In this document: piece after piece, positions 1-8,605 of the stretch
How the letters are laid out: each line of letters starts with the position of its first letter
Position numbering within the stretch: position 1 is the first letter of the stretch
NCBI GenBank assembly: GCA_964370225.1
Contig: CAYJII010000019.1
Coordinates: 1-41,856 of the forward strand
DNA from: CAYJII01 sp964370225
GTDB taxonomy: Bacteria; Bacillota; Clostridia; Oscillospirales; Ruminococcaceae
DNA: 41,856 bases
Direction of reading: 5' to 3'
Translations under genes and position numbers: made by a program
The notes under the pieces: generated by a model
Seen by the model: the letters and a program-made list of their open reading frames with translations, nothing else
Databases searched by the model: none
Told to the model about the DNA's origin: nothing

Positions 1-213
1 TAGTTGTGCAAAATACGCAAGCCCTGCCGCCGTGCGGATTTTCATATTGCCAATGTTCAAGGTGTAGTCAATGCCGCTTTTTGCGGATGCCGCTACCTCG
101 TCCCACGTATTGTAAGTGTCTTGTGCACTCACTAAAATAGGTGTTGGGAATACCCCCACCACGAGCGTTATACATAATAGTAATGATAAAATTTTTCTGC
201 TGTGTGTTCTCAT
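1..213 (-). CDS. Secreted surface protein, N-terminal fragment
   Basis: Partial gene of 71 codons that runs off the left edge. The ATG at 213 follows a strong GGAGG ribosome site. The product starts with a classic signal peptide: basic n-region MRTHSRK, a hydrophobic stretch to about residue 25, and a likely cleavage after VSA. The mature part begins DTYNTWDEV and includes the phrase IRTAAGLAYFAQL. That phrase resembles the start of GLUG-type or beta-helical adhesin domains in Clostridia, where 'I.TAEGLA.LA' precedes a repeated surface domain. The family assignment is an inference from about 40 residues, and the full domain layout is outside the window. A good vegetative promoter lies upstream at 275-303. 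Confidence 0.6.
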   Translation of the reverse strand, partial: MRTHSRKILSLLLCITLVVGVFPTPILVSAQDTYNTWDEVAASAKSGIDYTLNIGNMKIRTAAGLAYFAQL

Positions 214-274
214 AAAATTCCTCCGATTACTTCCTTTTTTTAATGTGTTGATGTGTTAAAATATTATTAACATT

Positions 275-303
275 ATTGTATCTTATTTTGGTATCATTGT
301 CAA
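275..303 (-). promoter_or_regulatory. SigA-type promoter of the secreted protein gene
   Basis: Read on the minus strand, TTGACA (303-298) and TACAAT (280-275) are separated by exactly 17 bases. The predicted start near 268 leaves a leader of about 55 nt before the ATG at 213. Confidence 0.7.
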
Positions 304-362
304 TTAATTCACTCTATAAAATTTGGAGTTCTAATCGAATAGTACCAGTTGGAACGCAGAAA

Positions 363-388
363 AAAAGACAGTCTTTCGACTGTCTTTT
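363..388 (-). terminator. Rho-independent terminator after tRNA-Leu
   Basis: An 11-bp perfect stem (AAAAGACAGTC with its complement) closes a 4-nt loop. On the minus strand it is followed by a run of six T residues. It begins just downstream of the tRNA 3' CCA. Confidence 0.85.
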
Positions 389-391
389 AAA

Positions 392-476
392 TGGTGCGGA
401 CGAAGTGACTTGAACACTCACGAATCTCTTCACTAGAGCCTAAATCTAGCGCGTCTGCCAATTCCGCCACGTCCGC
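392..476 (-). tRNA. tRNA-Leu (anticodon UAG)
   Basis: An 85-nt tRNA with encoded CCA. The 7-bp acceptor stem GCGGACG/CGTCCGC closes. The anticodon stem CTAGA/TCTAG carries the loop TTTAGGC, giving anticodon TAG. The long variable arm is typical of the leucine class II type, and the T-loop is TTCAAGT. It reads CUN leucine codons. It has its own promoter (518-546) and terminator (363-388), so it is a single-gene transcription unit. Confidence 0.95.
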
Positions 477-517
477 ATATTTTTGGTGAAACAAACTTGT
501 TTGTTATCACCTAAATT

Positions 518-546
518 ATTATACACTATTTAAAAACAAAATGCAA
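518..546 (-). promoter_or_regulatory. Promoter of tRNA-Leu
   Basis: On the minus strand TTGCAT (546-541), a 17-nt spacer and TATAAT (523-518). The predicted start, about 511, is also the first base of a long palindrome (485-511) that lies between promoter and tRNA. Confidence 0.75.
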
Positions 547-564
547 GCCTTTTTTTAAAAAAAA

Positions 565-1101
565 TTAAAAAAACTTAAATAAATATTTTGGAGCAAAAAC
601 ATGAACATAATATGAGATTATTCTACTCACAGCTAAGTCGTATATAATGAAGGTTATATTCGCCACAACTCCTATTGCAAAAAGTCCATACTCTATGAAT
701 TCAAAGTCTGATATAAGCTCTGTCATCGAGAAAATATTTATCATCACAAAATAACATAGTACAACCGAAATATTAAATGCGAGTATCTTCACAACAAAAG
801 ACATCGCAACATTTTTTATTCGCTCAAAAAGCGCTTTAATTATTGGGTAATACCCAAAAAATCCTACAAATAATACTGCCGCTTCTTTATTCGGAGTAAG
901 TATCAAGCTGAGTATCGATATCGCTAGATACGCTAACAAACTATATCTGTACCCAAAATGTATCACAAGAACCGTTAGCAGTATTCCCGATATTGCTGGA
1001 AAAGTGTATTCTGCAAAAGGGAAAATCCCTGCTAAAAACATCGATAACAGACTAAGCGCTACTACCATCGAGCTAAAAGCAATCTTAAAACTTTTTTTCA
1101 T
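565..1101 (-). CDS. Membrane protein, ECF transporter S-component-like
   Basis: A 178-residue, very hydrophobic protein with five to six predicted membrane helices and few charged residues. The start MKKSFKIAF at 1101 is chosen over an upstream in-frame start because AAAGGTGAT sits at the right distance. Size, short loops and N-terminal basic motif resemble small substrate-binding S components of energy-coupling-factor transporters. The segment TPNKEAAVLFVGFFGYYPI looks like a conserved clostridial signature of an uncharacterised family. The substrate is unknown. It lies downstream of the DUF5685 and J-domain genes, separated by a hairpin, and an ecfA1-ecfA2-ecfT set that could energise it is about 8 kb away. 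The S-component assignment is an inference from composition. Confidence 0.6.
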   Translation of the reverse strand: MKKSFKIAFSSMVVALSLLSMFLAGIFPFAEYTFPAISGILLTVLVIHFGYRYSLLAYLAISILSLILTPNKEAAVLFVGFFGYYPIIKALFERIKNVAMSFVVKILAFNISVVLCYFVMINIFSMTELISDFEFIEYGLFAIGVVANITFIIYDLAVSRIISYYVHVFAPKYLFKFF

Positions 1102-1126
1102 GCTATCACCTTTACACAAATATAAT

Positions 1127-1154
1127 AAATGGGCTTTAAGATTAAAGCCCATTT
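1127..1154 (-). terminator. Hairpin between the J-domain and membrane-protein genes
   Basis: A 12-bp perfect stem (AAATGGGCTTTA and its complement) with a 4-nt loop. The downstream U-tract on the minus strand is weak (ATTATATTT), so it may be a partial terminator or processing site that lowers expression of the next gene. Confidence 0.5.
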
Positions 1155-1163
1155 AACATCAAA

Positions 1164-1802
1164 TTAACAACACGCAATTAAGTCTCCGCCCATGCACTCG
1201 CAACAACAGTCCGCACATATTAAGCCAGAGCACATATCACAAGTAGAACAACCGCCCATGCTTTGGTTTGTTCTATATGGATTGTAACCACCATTTGGCC
1301 CTGAAAAATTGCCTTGGCGTTGGCTCATTATACGATTGAGCGCCGCTCTATATTCTGGATTATGAGGATTTAATCGGCAAGCTGTAGAAAAATGATTAGC
1401 TGCATCTTCAAGCCAACCTCGCGTAAAATAAATATTCCCTTTTAAGAAATACCACTCTGCATCTCGTCTTGGTACCGGTATCCCGTCTAAAAGCTCTTCG
1501 GCTTCTACTAAACGGTTATTTCTTATCATGTTTCTTATATCATTAAGCCCAGAACCTTGTCCGCTACTATTACCATTTTGCGAAGAAGCATTTGCAGTTC
1601 TTGTGTTTTTCACTCGTCTTTCATTCATAATCGAGTCAAAAGCAGCGTTTACCTGCGCCATTTTTTCTTCTGCTAAATCTTTAAGCGGGCTATCATCATA
1701 ACTATCTGGGTGATATTTTTTTGCGAGTTCTCTGTATGCTAGCTTTATCTCTTCATCAGATGCTGAAGAAGATACTCCCAAAACCTCATATGGATTTATC
1801 AT
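1164..1802 (-). CDS. J-domain protein with TPR-like region and Cys-rich tail
   Basis: A 212-residue DnaJ-like co-chaperone. Residues 3-65 form a J domain with the HPD motif at 31-33, which stimulates DnaK-type ATPases. A Ser/Gly/Asn-rich linker follows. Residues about 97-160 read as TPR-like helices (AEELLDGIP, AEWYFLKGNIYFTRGWLEDA, ALNRIMSQRQG). The last 28 residues (185-212) hold ten cysteines in CxxCxxC, CCC and terminal CC patterns, suggesting metal binding or thiol chemistry. The zinc-finger and client domains of classical DnaJ are absent. The start overlaps the end of the upstream DUF5685 gene by 17 nt, so the two are probably translationally coupled. Client and metal are unknown. Confidence 0.85.
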   Translation of the reverse strand: MINPYEVLGVSSSASDEEIKLAYRELAKKYHPDSYDDSPLKDLAEEKMAQVNAAFDSIMNERRVKNTRTANASSQNGNSSGQGSGLNDIRNMIRNNRLVEAEELLDGIPVPRRDAEWYFLKGNIYFTRGWLEDAANHFSTACRLNPHNPEYRAALNRIMSQRQGNFSGPNGGYNPYRTNQSMGGCSTCDMCSGLICADCCCECMGGDLIACC

Positions 1803-2661
1803 TTACTTTTTCCTCTCTGTTTATAACTTTAGTAAGTGTATCGTGTAATCCCAAATAAATAATATTATCTAAAATTGTTTTATATCTTTTAAAATCTAAT
1901 AATTCATATGCCAAGGCTATCTGTGATATAGTCAAGTTTATGCTTTCTTTTGCATATAACTTTACATCTTCTAGGCTCATGTTTTCAGATTTCATCTTAT
2001 TATTGTACACATTAAAGTTATCTTTTGATATGTCACTGTCTAGGTCATCTAGCGCATCGATTAAATACACATATCTGCCTATCAAATACCCTAATCTGTT
2101 TAAAATTCGCTGTACTTTTTCATCAGTTGACGCTAACTGCATTATTCTGCCCAATGCATTCGACGACGGTTCTGCTGCTGCATCAAGCGAAGGATTCTCG
2201 CTTTTTTCCACTAAAAGTTGGCTTTGCATACATTCTTTTACTATCACTTCAACTTCAGGATATTCCTTCGCTGATTTTTTGTGGATACTACTCGCATAGG
2301 GTTTTACTGACAACACTTTTGCTTTATCAGCAAATTTTCCGTCTACGTAGTTATCTTCAAGTTTATAGTAAAACATCGTCATAGCAGAAGATGCGCAAAA
2401 ACTTAAGTCTCCACAATATGAAAGGCAAGCTTTCTTTTTCAGTGGGTTTACTGTGCATCTTTCTTTTTTGAAACTAGGTCTCTCATCTGAAATGCCTAGA
2501 AAAATCATTGCTAGAAATGTAAAATCATAGCTTAATGTGAAAGTGGAAAGTCTCCCATAATCTTTTCCTAGCTGTTTGCATAAACCGCAGTACACCGCTT
2601 TGTAGGTGTCGAATTCTTTCATTTTCATCTCCGGTTTAAACGGTTTTATATACCCAAACAA
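1786..2661 (-). CDS. DUF5685 family protein
   Basis: A 291-residue protein recognised as DUF5685 from its N-terminus MFGYIKPFKPEMKMKEF followed by a CGLCKQLG motif (Cys25, Cys28). The start codon is TTG at 2661, supported by AGAGGGAAG just upstream and by the family's usual opening residues. A second cysteine group (C-x3-C-x5-C, about residues 79-89) and an acidic motif DALDDLDSD followed by KDNFN lie further in. The acidic motif recalls Asp-rich metal sites of all-helical isoprenoid-synthase folds, but this is only a resemblance. There is no signal peptide or membrane helix. Function is unknown. It is directly coupled to the Cys-rich J-domain gene. Confidence 0.75.
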   Translation of the reverse strand: MFGYIKPFKPEMKMKEFDTYKAVYCGLCKQLGKDYGRLSTFTLSYDFTFLAMIFLGISDERPSFKKERCTVNPLKKKACLSYCGDLSFCASSAMTMFYYKLEDNYVDGKFADKAKVLSVKPYASSIHKKSAKEYPEVEVIVKECMQSQLLVEKSENPSLDAAAEPSSNALGRIMQLASTDEKVQRILNRLGYLIGRYVYLIDALDDLDSDISKDNFNVYNNKMKSENMSLEDVKLYAKESINLTISQIALAYELLDFKRYKTILDNIIYLGLHDTLTKVINREEKVNDKSI

Positions 2662-2761
2662 GTCTTCCCTCTTTTCGTCTAATTCTTTCGCTATATATTT
2701 TACGTTGCAATATTATTATAAGCTAAAGCTTTCATTTAAGTATTAAATATTTGTAAAAAAT

Positions 2762-5047
2762 CTAATACTTGATGCTAAGCTCATCATTTTCTACTAGTAA
2801 ATTCACCGCGGAAGGCACATTATTAAAGTTTGCTATGATGACATTTGCAATCAAATCTTCAACATGCTTTCTAATGATTTTTCTCAAATCTCTAGCTGCA
2901 TATTTACCACCATCAGCAAGTGAAACTATTTTATCCAGCACTTCATCTGTATATGTGAACTCAATCCCCTTATCTTCAAGCGGTTTTACAAGCTCGTTTA
3001 ACATAAGCCCTGTGATAACTTTTAAATTCTCATGCGATAATGTGTTAAACACTACAATTTCGTCGACTCTTCCTAAAAATTCAGGACGCAAGAAATCCGA
3101 AAGAGCTTTTGTCGCTTTTTCTTTTGCGATTTCGTTTGACGTTTTATTAAAGCCCACAATCCCGCTCTTATCTGAAGATCCTGCGTTCGATGTCATCGCA
3201 ATTACTGTATTTTCAAAGTTTACTACACGCCCTTGAGCATCAGTAACTCTACCTTCATCAAGTATTTGCAATAAAATATTCATGATATCAGGATGTGCTT
3301 TTTCTATTTCATCAAACAATATTACAGAATATGGTTTACGTCTAACTTTCTCCGTTAATTGTCCTGCTTCATCATAGCCAACATATCCAGGAGGTGATCC
3401 GATTAATTTTGACACAGCATGTTTTTCCATATACTCTGTCATATCCAGTCTTATCAATGGGTCAACCGAGTCAAAAAGCTCATTTGCAAGCACTTTTACT
3501 ACCTCAGTTTTACCAACACCAGTTGGTCCTACAAATATAAATGATGCTGGTCGCTTTTTATCAGAGAGCGCTACCCTGCTGCGTTTTATTGCATTAGCAA
3601 TAACTTCAACAGCTTCGTCTTGCCCAACAATTTTTTCTTTTATTCTGCCATCAAGCTCATTGATTTTTTTGTACTCGTTTTCCTCAATTTTTTCTGCAGG
3701 AATTCCAGTCCATAACTCAATTACTCTCGCTACATCGCTAACTTCTACTTGGATATCAACAACTTTAGGTTCAAGCTCTTTTAGCTCCTCTTTAACCATG
3801 ATGATATCACCTTTATTTCTGGCAATAGCTTCAAAATCAACTTCTTCAGTTTCCGCATTTAACTCTTCTTGCTCGTCATATAGCACTTTTAGTTTCTTAT
3901 TAAGCTTATCGTACTCCGTTAACTCAACACTTCTGATTGAGCAACACGCACAAGCCTCATCAAGTAAGTCAATCGCTTTATCTGGCAAATATCTATCTGT
4001 GATATATCTTTCTGATAGCACTGCAGCTAAATTTACTATATAATCCGAAGCTTTTACTTTGTGATGAGCCTCGTAATATTTCCTGATGCCTTTTAACACG
4101 TCGATAGTTTGTGAAATTGTAGGTTCTTCTACTTTTACAGGCTGAAATCTTCTTTCAAGCGCTGAGTCTTTTTCGATATGCTTTCTGTACTCGTTAAATG
4201 TTGTAGCACCTATCACTTGTACTTCGCCTCTTGAAAGCGCTGGTTTTAGGATATTCGCAGCGCTCATCGAACCTTCTGAGTCACCTGTCCCCACAAGTGT
4301 GTGCACCTCATCGATAAACAAGATAATATTTTTTGCTGCTTTCACTTCGTCGATAAGCCCTTTAACTCTGCTCTCGAACTGGCCTCTAAACTGTGTGCCC
4401 GCTACGAGCGAAGTTAAGTCAAGCAGATAAAGTTCTTTATCTTGAAGTCTAAATGGCACATCACCTTCCACGATTTTTTGCGCAATACCCTCCGCTATCG
4501 CAGTTTTTCCTACACCGGGTTCACCGATTAAGCAAGGGTTATTTTTTGAGCGTCTGCTTAAAATTTGGATTATACGATAAATTTCGCTTTCGCGCCCGAT
4601 AATATTATCAAGCTCTCCATCTTGTGCTTTCGCTGTTAAGTTTGTGCAATATGTGTCCAAAAATTTTCTTTTTGGTTTTTCTTCTTTATTTTTATGTTTT
4701 GATTTATCTTTTTTCTCTTCTTTTTTAGGTTTATCAAGTGCATTTTCATCTTTTTTATTGTTGTTCATGATGTTACCTAAGAAGTTTTGCATGAAATTCG
4801 GCATGGTCTCAGAACCACCAAGTTCAAATGAATCACCATCTGTATATTCCATGAGCTGTTCACTCATCTTGTTCATTTCGTCGAGTTCATCCTCTGAAAT
4901 TCCCATTTGTTTCATCAGCGAATCCACTTGCGGTATACCTAGCTCCTTTGCGCATTGTAAGCAAAGCCCTTCATTGCTAGTGCTGTCCCCGTCCACTTTT
5001 GAAATGAACAAAACTGCCATTCTTTTTTTGCATCTACTACAAGTCAT
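2762..5047 (-). CDS. clpE: ClpE-like AAA+ unfoldase of the Clp protease
   Basis: A 761-residue class I Clp ATPase. The N-terminus is a four-cysteine zinc finger (Cys3, Cys6, Cys29, Cys32) in place of the double Clp_N repeat of ClpC, which is the ClpE layout. Two AAA+ modules follow: Walker A GEPGVGKT with Walker B FIDEVH, then GPTGVGKT with Walker B LFDEIEKAHPD. A charged coiled-coil middle segment (about residues 380-430) lies between them. The loop containing IVGF in the second module matches the tripeptide that docks ClpP, so it is expected to feed unfolded proteins to ClpP. It has its own promoter at 5079-5108. No CtsR-type heptad repeat was seen upstream. Confidence 0.88.
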   Translation of the reverse strand: MTCSRCKKRMAVLFISKVDGDSTSNEGLCLQCAKELGIPQVDSLMKQMGISEDELDEMNKMSEQLMEYTDGDSFELGGSETMPNFMQNFLGNIMNNNKKDENALDKPKKEEKKDKSKHKNKEEKPKRKFLDTYCTNLTAKAQDGELDNIIGRESEIYRIIQILSRRSKNNPCLIGEPGVGKTAIAEGIAQKIVEGDVPFRLQDKELYLLDLTSLVAGTQFRGQFESRVKGLIDEVKAAKNIILFIDEVHTLVGTGDSEGSMSAANILKPALSRGEVQVIGATTFNEYRKHIEKDSALERRFQPVKVEEPTISQTIDVLKGIRKYYEAHHKVKASDYIVNLAAVLSERYITDRYLPDKAIDLLDEACACCSIRSVELTEYDKLNKKLKVLYDEQEELNAETEEVDFEAIARNKGDIIMVKEELKELEPKVVDIQVEVSDVARVIELWTGIPAEKIEENEYKKINELDGRIKEKIVGQDEAVEVIANAIKRSRVALSDKKRPASFIFVGPTGVGKTEVVKVLANELFDSVDPLIRLDMTEYMEKHAVSKLIGSPPGYVGYDEAGQLTEKVRRKPYSVILFDEIEKAHPDIMNILLQILDEGRVTDAQGRVVNFENTVIAMTSNAGSSDKSGIVGFNKTSNEIAKEKATKALSDFLRPEFLGRVDEIVVFNTLSHENLKVITGLMLNELVKPLEDKGIEFTYTDEVLDKIVSLADGGKYAARDLRKIIRKHVEDLIANVIIANFNNVPSAVNLLVENDELSIKY

Positions 5048-5078
5048 ATTTTTCTCCTCAAATCTATATTGCTACACA

Positions 5079-5108
5079 ATTATAATGAAAATTGAGTATA
5101 TCTGTCCA
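5079..5108 (-). promoter_or_regulatory. Candidate promoter of clpE
   Basis: On the minus strand TGGACA (5108-5103), an 18-nt spacer and TATAAT (5084-5079). It lies about 30 nt before the clpE ATG, whose ribosome site is GAGGAG. A second TATAAT occurs further upstream without a good -35 box. Confidence 0.5.
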
Positions 5109-5180
5109 AATATTATTATACACCTAATGCCAATAAAAATAATTAAATTATTGATAATACTTTGTGTCTAATTATTAAAA

Positions 5181-5885
5181 TTAAGTGCTTGCTATATCAA
5201 ATTCTTTCATCAAAGACAGCGGATTAATTTCGCTCAATAGCGGGTAAAGGAAGCCGTCGCCAAGCGGTGCTGATGTGAATGCTAGCAATAAATCTACCGC
5301 ATTTACTATCACGACTACTATTCCCAGTGCGTACACCAAGCCTAAAACTAAGCCCAAAAATCTGTTTGCACCACCTATAAAAGGGATATGATTGATAATA
5401 TTTAGCTGTCTTACAATTATATTTAAACCTATTCTTAATATTAAAAATAGAATTATAAACACTATTGTCCTAATAAATAAATTAAACATCGGAAGTAAAA
5501 TTGTATCCGCTACAGTTGTTGCTATATCGTACTGTACTAGCTCTGCGTTTTGCGAAATCATGTCTTGTTGTGACTCAAGAATATTTTCTGCAAAGCTTTG
5601 TAAGAACACAGGGAAACTTTCGATAATCCTTGTTAAATTATCCCCAATTTGCTCCACAGTCAGTCCTGCTAACTGAGTTTGCATTGAGTCTATGAACCAT
5701 TGTCGTGACAACTCTGTTATCACATTTGCTAAAATTGCGCTTAGCAAGAACGCTACTGCTATGCTTATGGCATAACTTAACAGGCTCACAAAAGTTTTGA
5801 TAAAGCCATCTTTATACCCAAAATAAGTTACTATCCCTAACACTAGCACTATTAATAAATCTACTCCATATGATAAAAATTCCAT
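5181..5885 (-). CDS. CvpA-like membrane protein
   Basis: A 234-residue integral membrane protein with four or more helices. The N-terminal pattern 'D..I.L.L....GYKDGFIKTFVSLLSY' is typical of the CvpA/colicin V production family, and a final hydrophobic hairpin contains GGANRFLGLVLGLVYALGI, the usual CvpA C-terminal signature. Members sit in the cytoplasmic membrane and have no settled biochemical role. The start at 5885 has GGAGG four bases upstream. It lies 24 nt after the DUF5711 gene and is probably the last gene of the long housekeeping operon. No clear terminator hairpin follows. Confidence 0.75.
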   Translation of the reverse strand: MEFLSYGVDLLIVLVLGIVTYFGYKDGFIKTFVSLLSYAISIAVAFLLSAILANVITELSRQWFIDSMQTQLAGLTVEQIGDNLTRIIESFPVFLQSFAENILESQQDMISQNAELVQYDIATTVADTILLPMFNLFIRTIVFIILFLILRIGLNIIVRQLNIINHIPFIGGANRFLGLVLGLVYALGIVVVIVNAVDLLLAFTSAPLGDGFLYPLLSEINPLSLMKEFDIAST

Positions 5886-5909
5886 ATAACCTCCTACAAT
5901 AATTCTTGT

Positions 5910-7046
5910 TTACTCTGCACCGATTTTATACAAAAATTCGTTGCTTATAGCATAAATTTCTCCATCAAGTCCTGTTATTTTTATCAGACCACTGCCGTTA
6001 TCCACGGTATCGCTTGCGACAAGCTCAGCATCGTATATCCCAAGATTTTTTTGTGTTAAAATATATATTTTCTCATCAACAATCTTGATATCATCCACTA
6101 CACCGTCGACTGTTACTTGATTAATCAACATTCCATTCATGTCAAATAAATGCACATCGGTGTGATTTGGGTTTTTTATATCCTGCACCGATATTACAGT
6201 GTATTCATCATGCTCGTCAAATATATTTACTAGCGGTGAATTGAAAGTAAACTCGCTTAACTCCACGCCATCTTCGTTCAATAGCAAAAGTTTATCTTTG
6301 CTAATTAACGCCATGCTCCCATCAGATTTTACATCAAGCGATAACCCGAAAAAGTCTGGTATGATTTGCTCCATGATTTCAGTTTCGCTATCAAAACTCA
6401 GCTTATATAAAGCTGTATTCATCTTGCCATTATCTGTTTTATTCCCGATTAGCACACATTCATTATTGCTCGTAAAATCGAGCGCTGCTATATGCTCATT
6501 AGTGTAATAATTATATATCAACTCATAATTATTATTGTAAACAGAAAGCTTAGATGTGTACCTCTCGTCCGAGGTGACTACTGCTATGTATCCTGCGGAG
6601 TTTATCTCACCAAACAACATAGTATTCTCAAGTTGCAATTCAAACATATTCCCCGATTTGGTATCCACGCGCAGTGCATACCCACCTTGGTCATATGTTA
6701 GCACTCTATTTCCAGCTACTTTTGCAATTGGGTTTGCATAATTATGTAAATATGATTTTTCTTCCACAGAGTCATCTGCAAAAAACAAAATCTCAACATC
6801 GCTAATAACTACGATACCAGAATTTGACGCATAAATATGAGATGGTACTTCATTTTTCAAACTCACGGGGAACTCTGAGGGAATTTCATTTGCGATTTGT
6901 CCGCCGATATAGACTGTTCTAACAAAATAAAGTATCGCAACAATCATTATGAGTATGAAAAACACAAGTAATATCTTATTTGTCATTCGCTTGCGCCTTA
7001 AATTTTTCCTGTAGCTATCTAAATCGAATTTTCTCGCCAAAAGCAT
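5910..7046 (-). CDS. DUF5711 family membrane-anchored protein
   Basis: About 378 residues: a short basic cytoplasmic N-terminus, one hydrophobic helix (roughly residues 25-47) and an extracytoplasmic region of repeated beta-strand-like blocks (for example VLTYDQGGYALRVD and MALISKDKLLLLNEDG) that suggests a beta-propeller. This matches the clostridial DUF5711 family. Three in-frame starts are possible: GTG 7049, ATG 7046 and TTG 7040. A GGAAG site spaces best to the TTG, so the exact start is uncertain. The gene overlaps the 3' end of truA by about 30 nt and precedes the CvpA-like gene, suggesting co-expression. Function unknown. Confidence 0.72.
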   Translation of the reverse strand: MLLARKFDLDSYRKNLRRKRMTNKILLVFFILIMIVAILYFVRTVYIGGQIANEIPSEFPVSLKNEVPSHIYASNSGIVVISDVEILFFADDSVEEKSYLHNYANPIAKVAGNRVLTYDQGGYALRVDTKSGNMFELQLENTMLFGEINSAGYIAVVTSDERYTSKLSVYNNNYELIYNYYTNEHIAALDFTSNNECVLIGNKTDNGKMNTALYKLSFDSETEIMEQIIPDFFGLSLDVKSDGSMALISKDKLLLLNEDGVELSEFTFNSPLVNIFDEHDEYTVISVQDIKNPNHTDVHLFDMNGMLINQVTVDGVVDDIKIVDEKIYILTQKNLGIYDAELVASDTVDNGSGLIKITGLDGEIYAISNEFLYKIGAE

Positions 7047-7785
7047 CACTTCCGTAATCTATTTTATTTAGATAAAGCCCATGCGGGCCTGCGGTTTTCC
7101 CCGCTCTTTTTCTGTCCTTGCTTAATATAATATCGGGAATTTCGTCTTCTTTTATCTTCCCTTCATTTACTCTGAGTAATGTGCCCACCATTATTCTCAC
7201 CATATTATACAGAAAGTTATTACCGCAAACTTTAAAATATACGAAATCGCCTTCGCGGTACACATCAAAATAATATATCATCTTCACAGGCTTTGCAAGT
7301 TTTCCTCCAACGGAACAAAAACCTGTATAGTCATGTTCTCCCTCAAAATGTTTTGCTGCTCTGTTTAGCAAATCCACGTCAATTGGCTTTTTATACTCTA
7401 ACGCTAAATTATGGCTAAACGGATTTTTAAAGCTGCTATTATGCACTTTATATAAATATTCTTTCGCTAAAACATTATACCTTGCATGGAAATTTTCGTC
7501 AACTTCAACACAGGATTTCACACAGATATCCGCAGGCAAAAAATTATTGAGTGCGAATACAAGTTTATGTGGTTTAACGTTTATCTCTGTTTTCATGCCA
7601 AAATAGTAGCTGTTAGCATGCACTTTGCTGTCAGTGCGTGAACATCCTACGATATCATGTCGAATTTTAAAAACTTCTTCTATGGCATCTTGCACTACTT
7701 CCATAATAGTTATCGCGTTGTTTTGCACTTGATACCCATGGTAATTCGCACCATTGTACGCTATATTTATCAGTAAATTTCTCAT
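7015..7785 (-). CDS. truA: tRNA pseudouridine(38-40) synthase TruA
   Basis: A 256-residue enzyme that isomerises uridines 38-40 in the anticodon stem of tRNAs. The catalytic motif is CSRTDSKVHA with the nucleophilic Asp at position 52. The later TruA landmarks FCSVGGK, YFKVCGNNFLYNMVRIMVG and AGKTAGPHGLYL are present. Length is normal for the family. It follows ecfT by 7 nt, the common Bacillota order ecfA1-ecfA2-ecfT-truA. Confidence 0.95.
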   Translation of the reverse strand: MRNLLINIAYNGANYHGYQVQNNAITIMEVVQDAIEEVFKIRHDIVGCSRTDSKVHANSYYFGMKTEINVKPHKLVFALNNFLPADICVKSCVEVDENFHARYNVLAKEYLYKVHNSSFKNPFSHNLALEYKKPIDVDLLNRAAKHFEGEHDYTGFCSVGGKLAKPVKMIYYFDVYREGDFVYFKVCGNNFLYNMVRIMVGTLLRVNEGKIKEDEIPDIILSKDRKRAGKTAGPHGLYLNKIDYGSDAFGEKIRFR

Positions 7786-7792
7786 ACTATCC

Positions 7793-8605
7793 TCAAAATG
7801 CCAATGGGCTTAAAATATTCAGCGCAATCACTCCAGCAGTTACAACAAGTGAAACCATTAGCGCAAAAATATCGCTTTTCACTAAATAGAGTTGTCGCAT
7901 TCTTGTTCTTCCATCGCCACCTTTATAGCATCTACACTCCATCGCAAGCGCTAGTTCTTCTGCGCGCCTAAAAGCGGATACAAACAGTGGTATCAGTATC
8001 GGTATCAGCGCTTTTGTACGCTTAGCAATACTGCCTGTTTCCAAATCTGCACCTCTAGCTTTTTGCGCAGACATAATCTTATCCGTCTCGTCGATAAGTG
8101 TCGGTATAAACCTTAAAGCTATCGTCATCATCATCGCCATTTCATGAACTGGAAACTTCACTTTATTCAGCGGTTTTAGTAGCCTCTCGATAGCATCTGT
8201 TAAAGCAATCGGTGATGTAGTATACGTCAAAAGCGACGTCCCCATAATAAGACTTAGTATGCGGATTATCATCTTTGCTGCCAGTTCTACACCCTCGTAT
8301 GTTATCTTAAAAAAGCTATACTGAAACAAAACTTGTCCATCCACAAAAAATATGTTTAGTATAGATGTAAATATAATCAGTGGGATTATTGGCTTTACAC
8401 TGCGCATTATTAGTCTCAACGGAATACCGCTCAGCGATACTATTAGCGCTAAAAATACAATAGTTAGCGCAATGCTAAGCGAGTTTGCTGCTACAAATAG
8501 CATAACGATAAAAATAATTGTAATGATTATTTTTATTCGTGGATCAAGTCTGTGCAATAGCGATTTACCGGGGAAATACTGTCCAATTGTGATATCTCTT
8601 AACAC
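7793..8605 (-). CDS. ecfT: Energy-coupling factor transmembrane protein EcfT
   Basis: A 270-residue membrane component of ECF-type vitamin and cofactor importers. It couples ATP hydrolysis by EcfA1/EcfA2 to an exchangeable S component. Family marks include the N-terminal GKSLLHRLDPRIK, several membrane helices, the coupling motif with ARG (AQKARGADLETGS) and the later MECRCYKGG motif. The start is GTG at 8605, preceded by GGGGGAG. That start overlaps the restored 3' end of ecfA2 by 7 nt, which argues that both belong to one translationally coupled operon. Confidence 0.93.
   Translation of the reverse strand: MLRDITIGQYFPGKSLLHRLDPRIKIIITIIFIVMLFVAANSLSIALTIVFLALIVSLSGIPLRLIMRSVKPIIPLIIFTSILNIFFVDGQVLFQYSFFKITYEGVELAAKMIIRILSLIMGTSLLTYTTSPIALTDAIERLLKPLNKVKFPVHEMAMMMTIALRFIPTLIDETDKIMSAQKARGADLETGSIAKRTKALIPILIPLFVSAFRRAEELALAMECRCYKGGDGRTRMRQLYLVKSDIFALMVSLVVTAGVIALNILSPLAF

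Noticed and set aside
4644..5171. Plus-strand frame of 175 codons antisense to clpE
   Set aside because: Its Ser/Phe-rich composition is the usual antisense shadow of a coding strand, and clpE is unambiguous.
5048..5180. CtsR operator before clpE
   Set aside because: No GGTCAAA-type tandem heptads are visible in the upstream region.
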